Source: JACVRW01 sp963808545 (GTDB lineage Bacteria; Actinomycetota; Thermoleophilia; Solirubrobacterales; Thermoleophilaceae). From it: a stretch of DNA of 64,000 nucleotides. Under the pieces are notes generated by a model. That model searched no databases and was not told the origin of the DNA. It saw only the letters and a program-made list of their open reading frames with translations. Position 1 is the first letter of the stretch. The number at the start of each line of letters is the position of its first letter. This document shows positions 34,789-43,692 of this stretch, piece after piece. The translations under genes were made by a program, and so were the position numbers. The stretch is taken from assembly GCA_963808545.1 (NCBI GenBank), contig CAWEGB010000008.1, positions 806,001-870,000 on the forward strand. The letters run 5' to 3'.

Positions 34789-34806
34789 AAGAGAAAGCGG
34801 GCGCGA

Positions 34807-35574
34807 TCAGTCGATCAGCCGGGAGGTCATGCGCGAGATGGCCACACGCCACAGCGCCACCGCGAACACCAACAGCGCACCGACCCTGAGCAGGTCCGTG
34901 GCCTCGAATCCGAAGCAGGCATGGCGCACCAGCTCCACCAGCTGATGCAGGGGATTGAACTGGGCGGCCACCTGAACGCCCTCGGGAAGCTCGTCGATCG
35001 GGAAGAAGGTGCCGGCGACGAGGAACAGCGGGGTGATCACCAGGGTGGTGACGTAGCTGAACTGGTCGATCTTCGACACGCTGCCCGCGACGGCGATCCC
35101 GAACGCCGCGAACCCGAGCGCGGTGATGAAGGCGAACAGGGGCACGATCAGCATCCCCGGCGAGGGATCGAGTCCGAACAGCATCGACACGAGGAGCGGA
35201 AAGCAGCCGTAGAAGCCGGAACGGATCCCGATCCACAGCATCTCCGCAGTCACCAGCTCCTCCACGTCGACCGGCGCGGCCATGATCGCGTCATAGGTGC
35301 GCTGAAAGCGCTCCTTGACGAACGTGCCGAACATGGCCGGCAGCGCGCTGGAGAAGATGACGGCGGTGGCCACCATTCCCGTCCCGACGAACTCCACGTA
35401 GCTGAGCCCGTCCACCCGGTCGACGATCGTCGCGCCCAGACCGAGCCCGAAGGCCAGCAGGTAGACCACGGGCTCGAGCAGGCTGGAGAAGGTGGTGGCC
35501 TTCCAGAAGGTGCGGAAGTTGGCCACCTCTCGGCTCATCACGCCGCCGATGGCCGCGGGCTCGAGGCGCCGCAT
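34807..35574 (-). CDS. ABC-2 type transporter permease (NodJ/DrrB-like)
   Basis: 255 residues, six membrane helices: roughly 31-51, 66-86, 110-145 (two helices), 147-170, 178-200 and 230-247. It contains the ABC-2 signature region (GTFVKERFQRTYDAIMAAPV; then FNPLHQLVELVRHACFG). It forms an exporter with the ATPase gene, whose stop directly abuts this ATG. Substrate unknown: related DrrB/NodJ systems export drugs, lipooligosaccharides or glycolipids. Confidence 0.9.
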   Translation of the reverse strand: MRRLEPAAIGGVMSREVANFRTFWKATTFSSLLEPVVYLLAFGLGLGATIVDRVDGLSYVEFVGTGMVATAVIFSSALPAMFGTFVKERFQRTYDAIMAAPVDVEELVTAEMLWIGIRSGFYGCFPLLVSMLFGLDPSPGMLIVPLFAFITALGFAAFGIAVAGSVSKIDQFSYVTTLVITPLFLVAGTFFPIDELPEGVQVAAQFNPLHQLVELVRHACFGFEATDLLRVGALLVFAVALWRVAISRMTSRLID

Positions 35575-36465
35575 CTACTCGGCTTCCTCGCCCGTCAGCA
35601 GCACGAAGACATCCTCGAGAGAGGCCCGGCGCTTGATGGCGTCGTCGGGAATCGCGCCGTTGCGGGCGCGCTCGGCGCCCATGATGGCCACGGCCGGGCC
35701 GGCCGGCCGCACGAGCAGGTCCTCGGCCTGGGCCTTCTCGCGTACCTCGGCCAGACGCGCCGGCGGGCCGTATACCTCGGCCGTCTCGCGCCCGGCGTGC
35801 TTGGTGATCAGCTCGCTCGGCCGCCCGCGGTCGAGCACCTTGCCGTGCGCCATCACCGCCACCTCGTCGGCCAGCCGCTCGGCCTCCTCGATGTAGTGAG
35901 TGGACATGAGGATGGTCGCGCCGTCATTGCGCAGGCGGTCGATGAGCGACCACAGCTCGGTGCGGATCTGGGGGTCGAGGCCCACCGTCGGCTCGTCGAG
36001 CAGCAGCAGCCGCGGGTTGTGCACCAGGCCGCGCGCCAGCAGCAACCGGCGGCGCATGCCGCCCGAGAGCTTGTCCACGGCGTCCCTGCGTCGGTCGGTG
36101 AGCCGGGCCAGCGCCAGGCTGCGGTCCACCGCCTCCTTCACGTCGCGCACCCGGTACAGACGCGCGAAGACCGCGAGGTTGTCCTCCACGGTCACGTCCA
36201 CGTCCAGGTTGTCGAGCTGAGGCACCACGCCCATCTCAGCGCGGGCCTCCTTCGACTCACCGGGAAGGGAGTGGCCCAGCACCCGGATCGAGCCTTCGTC
36301 GGCCACCGCCTGCCCGGTGAGCATGCGCATGGTGGTGCTCTTCCCAGCACCGTTCGGGCCGAGCAGACCGAGACACGTGCCCTCCGGCACGTCGAGGTCG
36401 AGACCGTCGACGGCCCGGATGGTGCCGAAGGTCTTCACGACGCCCTTGAGCTCGATTGCGGCCAT
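35575..36465 (-). CDS. ABC transporter ATP-binding protein (NodI/DrrA-like)
   Basis: 296 residues from ATG 36465 (an in-frame GTG at 36483 would add six). Walker A GPNGAGKST, Q-loop VVPQLDNLD, signature LSGGMRRRL, Walker B LLLLDEPT, H-loop STHYIEEAE. The about 80-residue C-terminal extension is typical of the DrrA/NodI subgroup. It energises the export permease encoded directly downstream. Confidence 0.93.
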   Translation of the reverse strand: MAAIELKGVVKTFGTIRAVDGLDLDVPEGTCLGLLGPNGAGKSTTMRMLTGQAVADEGSIRVLGHSLPGESKEARAEMGVVPQLDNLDVDVTVEDNLAVFARLYRVRDVKEAVDRSLALARLTDRRRDAVDKLSGGMRRRLLLARGLVHNPRLLLLDEPTVGLDPQIRTELWSLIDRLRNDGATILMSTHYIEEAERLADEVAVMAHGKVLDRGRPSELITKHAGRETAEVYGPPARLAEVREKAQAEDLLVRPAGPAVAIMGAERARNGAIPDDAIKRRASLEDVFVLLTGEEAE

Positions 36466-36520
36466 CGACCCGAGACTACGCACGAGGGTCCGTGCCGGCT
36501 TGGACGGAATTGACGCTGGC

Positions 36521-36844
36521 TCAGCTCACCGGCTCGCGCTCGGTCTTCGCCCAGTCGCGGCGCTCGGTGAGCTGGCGTGCCGTCGAGCGAAGAAGCACCG
36601 GCCAGAGCAGCCAGGAGTAGAAGGCATAGACGTGAGCCACGAGCAGGCCGCGCGCCACGCCCGGACAGCCCCTGCGGGTGAAGAACTCCTCGAAGCGGCC
36701 CATCTCGTTGGACACGCGAGCGTTGAGGCTCTCGTAGCCCGTGCCGACGTCGAGGTGCCCGTCGGCCACGGTCCCCGCCATGGCCAGGATCTCGTCGACC
36801 ATCAGCTCGTGCTGGCCCGTCGATATGACCACGGGCTCGAACAT
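36521..36844 (-). CDS. Small hypothetical protein, 107 residues
   Basis: 107 residues from ATG 36844; the frame continues upstream but the added sequence is Arg-rich and unlike protein. Features: acidic N-terminal half (HELMVDEILAMAGTVADGH), then a more hydrophobic segment (GLLVAHVYAFYSWLLWPVLL, about 71-90) that could be one membrane helix, followed by a basic tail. No family recognised. Lies between the ABC ATPase and, divergently, the glutamine synthetase. Confidence 0.5.
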   Translation of the reverse strand: MFEPVVISTGQHELMVDEILAMAGTVADGHLDVGTGYESLNARVSNEMGRFEEFFTRRGCPGVARGLLVAHVYAFYSWLLWPVLLRSTARQLTERRDWAKTEREPVS

Positions 36845-37041
36845 AGTCGCTGTCTCCGAGGCAGGCTCTTGGGCTCCTCGTAGCCCATTCCGGCGGAGAC
36901 CGTACCTGCGGCGTCGGCGCGATTTCGTGACACCGGGGCGAAAGCGCCCGCGGGATCTTTGGACAGCTGTACAAGGCCACACGGCCCGGGCGTATATAGC
37001 TTTGGCGGCGCCCGGAACCAGCCAGGAGGACTCCTCACGAC

Positions 37042-39192
37042 ATGCCCAGAATCCGCCAGCAGAACGTCACCGCCGCCCAGTGGAGCCCGAACGGAGCGGC
37101 TCTCGGCGCCGTCGATCTGACCCAGCCGACGAACTATCCGTTCGGCGAGAACGTCTTCTCCGCCGCCGTGCAGCGGACGCGGCTGCCCAAGGACACCTAC
37201 AAGCGCCTCCAGCGGACCCTCGAGCAGGGCGAGCCGCTCGATCCGTCCCTCGCCGACTCGGTGGCGCTCGCCATGAAGGAGTGGGGTCTCGAGCGCGGCG
37301 CCACGCACTACACGCACGTGTTCCAGCCGCTGACCGGCCTCACCGCCGAGAAGCACGACTCGTTCTTCGGCCCGGCCGGCGACGGAATCGCGCTCGCCGA
37401 GTTCTCGGGCAAGGAGCTGATCCAGGGCGAGCCGGACGCCTCCTCGTTCCCCACCGGTGGCGTGAGGGCGACGTTCGAGGCGCGCGGCTACACGGCCTGG
37501 GACCCCACCAGCCCGGCCTTCATCCTCGAGAACCCCAACGGGGCGCTGCTGTGCATCCCCACGGCCTTCGCCTCGTGGACGGGCGAGGCGCTCGACCACA
37601 AGATCCCGCTGCTTCGCTCGATGGACGCGCTCTCGCGCTCGGCCATCCGCGCGCTGCGGCTGCTGGGCGACGACGAGGCCGCCCGGGTGTTCACCACGGT
37701 GGGGCCCGAGCAGGAGTACTTCCTCATCGACGAGCAGTACTACTTCGAGCGTCCCGACCTCATCAACACCGGGCGCACGCTGTTCGGGGCCAAGCCCCCG
37801 AAGGGACACGAGCTCGACGACCACTACTTCGGCTCGATCCCCGAGCGCGTGCTCGCGTGCATGATGGACACCGAGCTGGAGCTGGCCAAGCTCGGCGTGC
37901 CGGTCAAGACCAGGCACAACGAGGTCGCGCCCGCTCAGTACGAGATCGCGCCGGTGTTCGAGAACTCGAACGTCGGCTCCGACCACCAGCAGCTCACGAT
38001 GCAGATCATGCAGAAGGTGGCCCGCAAGTACGGGCTGGTCTGCCTCCTGCACGAGAAGCCCTTCGCGGGCGTCAACGGCTCGGGCAAGCACAACAACTGG
38101 TCGATGGGCACCGACACCGGCCACAACCTGATGGAGCCGGGCGACACCCCGGCCGACAACGTGAACTTCCTGTTCTTCTGCGCCGCGGTCATCAAGGCCG
38201 TGGACAAGCATCAGGGCCTGCTGCGGGCCTCGGTGGCGAACCTGGGACAGGACCATCGCCTGGGCGCCAACGAGGCTCCGCCGGCGATCATCTCGATCTT
38301 CCTCGGCGCCGAGCTGGAGAAGGTGTTCGACGCGATCGCCTCCGGCGAGGGAGACCCGCACACGCCGGCCTCGGTGCTCGGGCTCGGCACCCCGGTGCTG
38401 CCCCCGCTGCCGATGCACGGTGGCGACCGCAACCGGACGTCGCCGTTCGCCTTCACCGGGAACAAGTTCGAGTTCCGCGCCCTCGGGTCGAGCATGTCGC
38501 TCGCCTTCCCGAACACGGTGTTGAACACGATCGTGGCGGAGGCGATCGACGAGCTGGCCGATCAGCTCGAGAGCAAGCTGTCGAGCGACTCCAGCGACCT
38601 GGCCGCGTCCGTGGCCGAGGTTGCGGGTGAGGCCTACACGGAGAGCAAGCGCATCATCTTCGGCGGCGACAACTACGCCGACGAGTGGCACTCCGAAGCC
38701 GAGAGCCGCGGGCTCAAGAACCTCAAGACAACGCCGGACGCTCTGCCCGAGATCCTGTCGGACCAGACCGTGACGGCGTTCGAGAGGTACGAGGTGCTGT
38801 CGAAGCGCGAGCTCGAGTCACGCTTCGAGGTCTGGGCCGAGCAGTACGTGACGGGCGCCAACATCGAGACGGAGACCGCCGCCTCGATGGCCCGCACCAT
38901 GCTCCTCCCGGCCGCGTTGCGCCACGTAACGCTCGTCGAAGCCGCCGGCATGGAGGCGATGGCCGCGGAGACCCGCGAGCTGGTCGGCGCGTTCGCCGAG
39001 GCGATCACCGAGCTCGAGAAGGCCAACGTCTACCCGGACGGCGTGGAGGGCCTGGAGCTGGCCGAGTACGCGCGCGACCACCAGATCACGGCGCTGGCGG
39101 CCGTGCGCGAGATCGGCGACCGCCTGGAGAAGATGGTGGCCGACGACCTCTGGCCGCTGCCGAAGTACTCCGAGATCCTGTTCATCAAGTAG
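37042..39192 (+). CDS. Glutamine synthetase type III
   Basis: 716 residues, the long GSIII form rather than the usual 450-residue GSI. Motifs: FPTGGVRATFEARGYTAWDP, TVGPEQEYFLID (metal-binding Glu), KTRHNEVAPAQYEIAP, NVGSDHQQLTMQIM, HEKPFAGVNGSGKHNNWS and NRTSPFAFTGNKFEFRA. It makes glutamine from glutamate, ammonia and ATP in the cytosol. A clear AGGAGGA sits 11 bases before ATG, and a TATATA stretch near 36992 could be the -10 region. A terminator hairpin follows. Together with the NAD-GDH it makes this region nitrogen-related. Confidence 0.95.
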   Translation: MPRIRQQNVTAAQWSPNGAALGAVDLTQPTNYPFGENVFSAAVQRTRLPKDTYKRLQRTLEQGEPLDPSLADSVALAMKEWGLERGATHYTHVFQPLTGLTAEKHDSFFGPAGDGIALAEFSGKELIQGEPDASSFPTGGVRATFEARGYTAWDPTSPAFILENPNGALLCIPTAFASWTGEALDHKIPLLRSMDALSRSAIRALRLLGDDEAARVFTTVGPEQEYFLIDEQYYFERPDLINTGRTLFGAKPPKGHELDDHYFGSIPERVLACMMDTELELAKLGVPVKTRHNEVAPAQYEIAPVFENSNVGSDHQQLTMQIMQKVARKYGLVCLLHEKPFAGVNGSGKHNNWSMGTDTGHNLMEPGDTPADNVNFLFFCAAVIKAVDKHQGLLRASVANLGQDHRLGANEAPPAIISIFLGAELEKVFDAIASGEGDPHTPASVLGLGTPVLPPLPMHGGDRNRTSPFAFTGNKFEFRALGSSMSLAFPNTVLNTIVAEAIDELADQLESKLSSDSSDLAASVAEVAGEAYTESKRIIFGGDNYADEWHSEAESRGLKNLKTTPDALPEILSDQTVTAFERYEVLSKRELESRFEVWAEQYVTGANIETETAASMARTMLLPAALRHVTLVEAAGMEAMAAETRELVGAFAEAITELEKANVYPDGVEGLELAEYARDHQITALAAVREIGDRLEKMVADDLWPLPKYSEILFIK

Positions 39193-39202
39193 GGCCGGGC
39201 AG

Positions 39203-39223
39203 TCCTGCCCTGTACGGGCAGGA
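39203..39223. terminator. Bidirectional hairpin between GSIII and an ECF sigma gene
   Basis: TCCTGCCC/GGGCAGGA 8-base stem with a 5-base loop, located between convergent stops at 39192 and 39228, so it can serve both. Confidence 0.65.
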
Positions 39224-39227
39224 TTGC

Positions 39228-40271
39228 TCAGGGCAGCACGGCCGGCAACCCGAAGCCCGCGAAGATCTCCGGGCTCACGAACCCGCAGATCTCATCGATC
39301 TGTCCGTCGCGCAGCGTGATCACCTGGAGGACGGTCGGCAGGTGCGCGCCGCGCTCGGGGTCCCAGCTGTAGGTGGCGAACGCCGGCTGGCCGTTCGCGC
39401 TGGTGGGGACGACCCGCACGCGCCGTGCTCCCTCGGCGTTGTAGGCGCGACCCGAGAAGGCCCACTCGGTAAGGAACACGAGTACGTCGGGGCCTCGGTA
39501 CCAGGTGGGCATCGGCGGCATCGTGAGGGTGGCGTCGTCGGCGAGCATCGCTGCGATCGCGTCGACGTCGCCTCGCTCCCAGGCGTCCACGTAGGTGGTG
39601 ACCATCTGCTCGAGCTGCTCGTCGCCCAGGTTGCGCAGAGCGGCCTGCTGGCTCTGCTCGGGCGCGCGTTCGTCCATCGCCGCGCGGGCACGTTGCATCG
39701 CGCTGTTGACCGAGGCGACCGTGCTGTCGAGCGCCTCCGCCACCTCGCGCGCGGAGAAGCCGAGCACCTCGCGAAGGATCAGGACGGCGCGCTGGCGCGG
39801 GGCCAGGTGCTGCAGCGCGGCGACGAAGGCCAGCTCCACGCTCTCGCGCTGCTCGTAGCGCGCGTCGGGGGCGGCCCGCTCGTCGGTGAGCGCACCGTCG
39901 GGGTACGGCTCCACCCAGACGGACTCCACCAGCGGGGTCCCCGGCCCGTCGTGAGGATCGCTCGACGGGCCGTAGTCCAGCGGGAGGACCCGCTTGGGCC
40001 GCCGCTCGATGGCGTTGAGGCAGGTGTTGGTGGCAATCCGGTAGAGCCACGAGCGCAGCGAGCTGCGGCCCTCGAAGCGCCCGAGAGCGCGCCACGCTCT
40101 GAGGAGTGTCTCCTGCAGGGCGTCCTCGGCGTCGTGGGTCGAGCCGAGCATGCGGTAGCAGTGCGCGTGCAGCTCGCCCCGCAGCGGCGTCACCAGACGC
40201 TCGAACGCGCCCTCGTCACCCGCGCGAGCCGCCCTGAGCTCGGAGTCGGCCGTCTCTGGGCTGGCCTTCAT
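39228..40271 (-). CDS. ECF sigma factor with C-terminal SnoaL-like domain (SigJ/SigG type)
   Basis: 347 residues from ATG 40271, which overlaps the stop of the upstream membrane gene by 4 bases (ATGA). Region 2 (AFERLVTPLRGELHAHCYRMLGS; then WLYRIATNTCLN) and region 4 (LAPRQRAVLILREVLGFSAREVAEAL) are clear. The C-terminal third (about 215-345) is an NTF2/SnoaL-like domain (TYVDAWERGDVDAIAAMLADDATLTMPP) that replaces a separate anti-sigma in several ECF groups and modulates promoter activity. It ends an apparent four-gene run from 43645. A paralogue is at 60053-61054. Confidence 0.9.
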   Translation of the reverse strand: MKASPETADSELRAARAGDEGAFERLVTPLRGELHAHCYRMLGSTHDAEDALQETLLRAWRALGRFEGRSSLRSWLYRIATNTCLNAIERRPKRVLPLDYGPSSDPHDGPGTPLVESVWVEPYPDGALTDERAAPDARYEQRESVELAFVAALQHLAPRQRAVLILREVLGFSAREVAEALDSTVASVNSAMQRARAAMDERAPEQSQQAALRNLGDEQLEQMVTTYVDAWERGDVDAIAAMLADDATLTMPPMPTWYRGPDVLVFLTEWAFSGRAYNAEGARRVRVVPTSANGQPAFATYSWDPERGAHLPTVLQVITLRDGQIDEICGFVSPEIFAGFGLPAVLP

Positions 40272-41065
40272 GTCTCCCGACGATAGTTCCCGACGAGCGC
40301 GCCGGCCGCCATCACCACCAGGCCGGCGACGGCCAGGAGGAGCGCCCACGTGTAGAGGTCGTTGAAGTACACATCGAACAGCGCTCCGGCCTCCACCCGG
40401 TCGACCGCCAGCTCGCGGCTCAGGGCCAACCCGACGCCCAGGCCGGCGGCCGCAACCGTGCTGGCCATGCCCACCACGATCAGCGCCCGCGGCCGCCGCC
40501 GGGCCACCGCGATCGAGCCCGCGAACGCCGCCATGGTCAGCAGCGGCAGCAGCAGGCCGAGCCGGCGCACCTCGGCGTTCGAGAGGAGCGGGTCCGCGGC
40601 GGTCTCGTCGCGACGTACGAGCTCCAGCTCCAGGTCGAGCTGAGCCGGCAGGCGGCGCGCCAGCCGAGGTTCGGCGGCGCGCAGCTCCTCTCTCAGGAGC
40701 GGAACTGCCGCGTCGAGGTCAAGGGTCGCCACGGACCCCTCCCGGACCAGGAAGAACAGCCTGGTCTCCAGCACCGCCTCCTCGAACAGGCGCCGGAACT
40801 CGTCCGAGGCGACCACGGCTGCGATGCGTGGCCGAAGCACGTCCTCCACCCGGACCAGGGCACGCGACCCGAAGCGATCCTCGATCGCGAACAGCGTCTC
40901 GCGCTCGAGCGCCGCGCGCACCGCGGGCTCGTCGAGCGCCGACAGGGTGCGATCGGCGAACGCGGTGGGATCCACGACCTGCTCGCGCGTGTAGAACGCG
41001 GCCACCGCGAAGGGGAGCACGAGCGCGCCGAGCACGGCGAGCGCGACGCTGAGGAGAGATCGCAC
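40268..41065 (-). CDS. Membrane protein with large extracytoplasmic loop
   Basis: 265 residues, GTG start. One N-terminal helix (LLSVALAVLGALVLPFAVAAF, about 4-24), a soluble region of about 140 residues rich in Arg/Glu/Leu helices, then three C-terminal helices (about 171-190, 197-218, 238-260). No family recognised; it overlaps the ECF sigma gene and lies 10 bases after the DUF2855 gene. A role as membrane sensor or anti-sigma partner would be speculation; no zf-HC2 motif is seen. Confidence 0.65.
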   Translation of the reverse strand: MRSLLSVALAVLGALVLPFAVAAFYTREQVVDPTAFADRTLSALDEPAVRAALERETLFAIEDRFGSRALVRVEDVLRPRIAAVVASDEFRRLFEEAVLETRLFFLVREGSVATLDLDAAVPLLREELRAAEPRLARRLPAQLDLELELVRRDETAADPLLSNAEVRRLGLLLPLLTMAAFAGSIAVARRRPRALIVVGMASTVAAAGLGVGLALSRELAVDRVEAGALFDVYFNDLYTWALLLAVAGLVVMAAGALVGNYRRET

Positions 41066-41075
41066 CTTGAGAGTT

Positions 41076-42143
41076 CTAGAGGGACAGCACGCGAGCCGTC
41101 TTTGGCTCCACCCGCCCGTCGAGCACTTCGCGGTACGCGCTCTCGACGGCGTCGAAGCCCTCCCCGCGGGTCACCTCGAGCCAGCCGCCGGCCCAGTCGC
41201 AGAACGGATGCCAGGCCCCCGCGATCTGCTCCAGCAGGCTCTCGGTCCCCCAGTCGGAGGCCCGCTTTCGCATGCGGTCGGGAGCGAAGAAGAGCGTGGG
41301 CGGCGGTCCCGGCAGCTCGCCCTGGCCCGCCGCCGGCTCCTCCCAGTGGGTGAGCCCGACGGCCATGCTCACCGCGAGCTCGTCACGAAACTGCGAGTGG
41401 ACGGCCGAGCGCACCCCGCCGTCGCCGGCTATATCCACGTAGGAGGCGGGCTCGCGCTCGAGCGAGCCGATGTCGTCGTAGTCCAGGCAGCGGTCGTACA
41501 GGTCGAGGCTCTCGACGAGGTCGACGTTGCGGGACGAGGTGAGTCCCACCACCTCCGCCTCCTCGCGTCGGGCGAGCAGAAAGGCCACGGCGATCGCGGT
41601 CTTGCTCGAGGCGCTGGAGATCAAGATCGGCCCGCGATCGGTCAGCCCCTCGTCCGCAAGCTGATCGTCGATCAGGAACGCGGTGGCGAACAGCGGGCGC
41701 AGGAGCATCTGCAGGTCCTCGGTTTCAGCCCGGTAGAGCCCGTCACCGGCGGTGAGCGTGTAGAGCTGATAGGCCGCGGGCAGCTCGGCGCGGTGCGGGG
41801 AGGCGTCCACGAACGAGCCCTTGCCGACGACCTCGGGCGCCACAACGAGGTGGGTCGAGGCCGGGAGGTAGCCGTAGACCCGCGCGCCCGGCTCGATGCC
41901 CTCGGCCTCCGAGCGCTCAATCTCCGCGAACCCCCACACCGGCAGGCGGCCCCAGCCTTCGGGCGCGGGGAAGAAGCGCCAGTAGGACATCGCCTCGCCG
42001 AACACGGCGTAGGTGACGTTGTTGGAGGTAAGGCCGAACGTGTCGACGCGCAGCAGCGCCTGGCCCGCCTCGATCTCCGGAGTGTCCGAGTCAACGGTGC
42101 GACAGCTGCGCAGGTCGTCGCGCTTGATCAGGAAGTCCGCCAT
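41076..42143 (-). CDS. DUF2855 family protein (MDR-like fold)
   Basis: 355 residues from ATG 42143. The order is zinc-less alcohol-dehydrogenase-like: an N-terminal GroES-like part (SNNVTYAVFGEAMSYWRFFP, then RLPVWGFAEIERS, YGYLPASTHLVV) and a nucleotide-binding-like part (ILISSASSKTAIAVAFLL). The active-site zinc Cys/His are absent. DUF2855 enzymes have no firmly established reaction. Five bases after the beta-propeller gene stop and 10 before the membrane gene, so it belongs to the run ending in the ECF sigma. Confidence 0.85.
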   Translation of the reverse strand: MADFLIKRDDLRSCRTVDSDTPEIEAGQALLRVDTFGLTSNNVTYAVFGEAMSYWRFFPAPEGWGRLPVWGFAEIERSEAEGIEPGARVYGYLPASTHLVVAPEVVGKGSFVDASPHRAELPAAYQLYTLTAGDGLYRAETEDLQMLLRPLFATAFLIDDQLADEGLTDRGPILISSASSKTAIAVAFLLARREEAEVVGLTSSRNVDLVESLDLYDRCLDYDDIGSLEREPASYVDIAGDGGVRSAVHSQFRDELAVSMAVGLTHWEEPAAGQGELPGPPPTLFFAPDRMRKRASDWGTESLLEQIAGAWHPFCDWAGGWLEVTRGEGFDAVESAYREVLDGRVEPKTARVLSL

Positions 42144-42148
42144 CCCGT

Positions 42149-43645
42149 TCAGCCGTCGGCGAGCGCCACGGTTCCGCCGAGCACGCCGCTGTACAGCACC
42201 CCGCGCGGACTCAGCGCCAGCCCGGCATAGTGGACGTTGAACAGCCGGCCGGTTCCGAGCAGCCGCCGCCAGACCGTGCGGCCGCTGAAGAAGTCGATCG
42301 CCGTGAGGTACCAGCGGTCGGGGCGGCCCGCAGGCTTGGTGTAGAGGTAGATGAGCCCGTTGGCCAGGGACAGCTTCGGCACCGTGCTGGGGGAGATCTC
42401 GCGCGACTCCCACACCGTGCGACAGCCCCTTCCGCCGCGGCGGATGTCCACCCTGGTCACGCCGGGCGCGGTGGTCTCGCCGTCCTCGACGGCGATGGGC
42501 GGCGGCGCGTAGCCGTAGTTGTTCTCGACGATCATCGACCGGCCGGTGGCGATGATCGAGTTCTCGGTGGCGCTCGCTCCCCTCTCGAACACGGCCTCCT
42601 CGCACACCTTGCGGCGCACCCCGCGGGGCAGGCGGCGCTCACGGCGCATCACCACCACCTGCATCGGGTCCGCGTTGTCGGTGATCGAGAGATGGCGGCG
42701 GCCCATCAGGGTGGGCGTGGTGCCGGAGCCGGCGTCGAACTGACCGGGCTTCTTGATCCCCACGTTGTCATAGGGCACACGCCAGCTGACCTTCGGGCGC
42801 CCGCCCGGGCCCGCGTCGAAGCGGTACTGGGCCGCGTCGGTGACCACGAACACGCCGCCGCTGTCGTCGACCGAGAAGGAGTTCCCGATCGCCTCGCCGG
42901 TCCGGCGCGTGCCGAGCACCCGCCCGCTGCTCCGGTCGATCGCTCCCACGATCCCGCGGTTGCGCGACACGAACCACAGCCGCCCGTCCCAGTCCGGCAG
43001 CGCGGAGTTGAGCTGCTCGTCGGCGGGCAGGACGCCGGTCAGATCGAAGCTCCGCACCCGCTGCCAGCTCCCATCCCGGAAGGCCAGCGTGAGGATCTGC
43101 CGGCCGATCGAGACCACGGCCCGGTCCCTGTTGTCCAGGTAGAAGTAGGCACCGCCGGTGGCCTCGAAGGGCGTCAGGCCGGGCGGGATCACACGATCGG
43201 GCAGCTGGATCTGATCGATGGTGTCGAGCGTGCGCGGGTTCATCAGGCGCAGGTAGACGGAGGCCGCGGTGACGCACGTGGTGACCAGCCGGCCACGGCG
43301 GTCGAACGCGATGGTGATGCCGCACGAGCCGAGCCCGATCGGCCCGCCGAAGAACTGGGAGAAGGTGCGGGTGCGGCGGCCCAGCGGTCCCGGCGTGCGG
43401 TAGGTGTCGGTCTGGTAGGCGTCGTTATGGACGTTCGAGCGGCCGTTGGCGGCCATGTAGGGATGGCGCGGCACCCTCGGCGCCCTGACCGGGCGCGGCT
43501 GGGCCACGCGGCCACTGAACGTGTCGAGCCCGGCGATCTCCGCCGGATCCTGCGGGATGGGCGGCGCGGCCGCCGCGAGCGCGGGCGCCGCGAGTGCGGC
43601 ACAGCAGGCCACCAGGGTGAGGCGGAGGGCTGGGCGTGCGGTCAC
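42149..43645 (-). CDS. Secreted beta-propeller-like (PQQ-type) protein of unknown function
   Basis: 498 residues. Signal peptide about 1-26. The rest is beta-rich with repeated four-stranded-like units (VFVVTDAAQYRFD, LNSALPDWDGRLWFVSRNRG, LYLYTKPAGRPDRWYLTAIDF, SGRTVWRRLLG), like PQQ/quinoprotein dehydrogenase-type propellers, though no PQQ-binding residues or haem motif are evident. It contains Cys pairs (GSCGI, TTCVTAA, EEAV with Cys), so disulfides are possible. Exported. First gene of the minus-strand run leading to the ECF sigma factor. Confidence 0.72.
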   Translation of the reverse strand: MTARPALRLTLVACCAALAAPALAAAAPPIPQDPAEIAGLDTFSGRVAQPRPVRAPRVPRHPYMAANGRSNVHNDAYQTDTYRTPGPLGRRTRTFSQFFGGPIGLGSCGITIAFDRRGRLVTTCVTAASVYLRLMNPRTLDTIDQIQLPDRVIPPGLTPFEATGGAYFYLDNRDRAVVSIGRQILTLAFRDGSWQRVRSFDLTGVLPADEQLNSALPDWDGRLWFVSRNRGIVGAIDRSSGRVLGTRRTGEAIGNSFSVDDSGGVFVVTDAAQYRFDAGPGGRPKVSWRVPYDNVGIKKPGQFDAGSGTTPTLMGRRHLSITDNADPMQVVVMRRERRLPRGVRRKVCEEAVFERGASATENSIIATGRSMIVENNYGYAPPPIAVEDGETTAPGVTRVDIRRGGRGCRTVWESREISPSTVPKLSLANGLIYLYTKPAGRPDRWYLTAIDFFSGRTVWRRLLGTGRLFNVHYAGLALSPRGVLYSGVLGGTVALADG

Positions 43646-43692
43646 AGGCGCAACCTAACCGCTCACTCGGGCCCGGGTAGTGTGCCGCGCCC

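Noticed and set aside
36741..38691. Two 629-residue frames overlapping GSIII, one on each strand
   Set aside because: Both are shadows of the glutamine synthetase frame (37042-39192), which has complete motifs.
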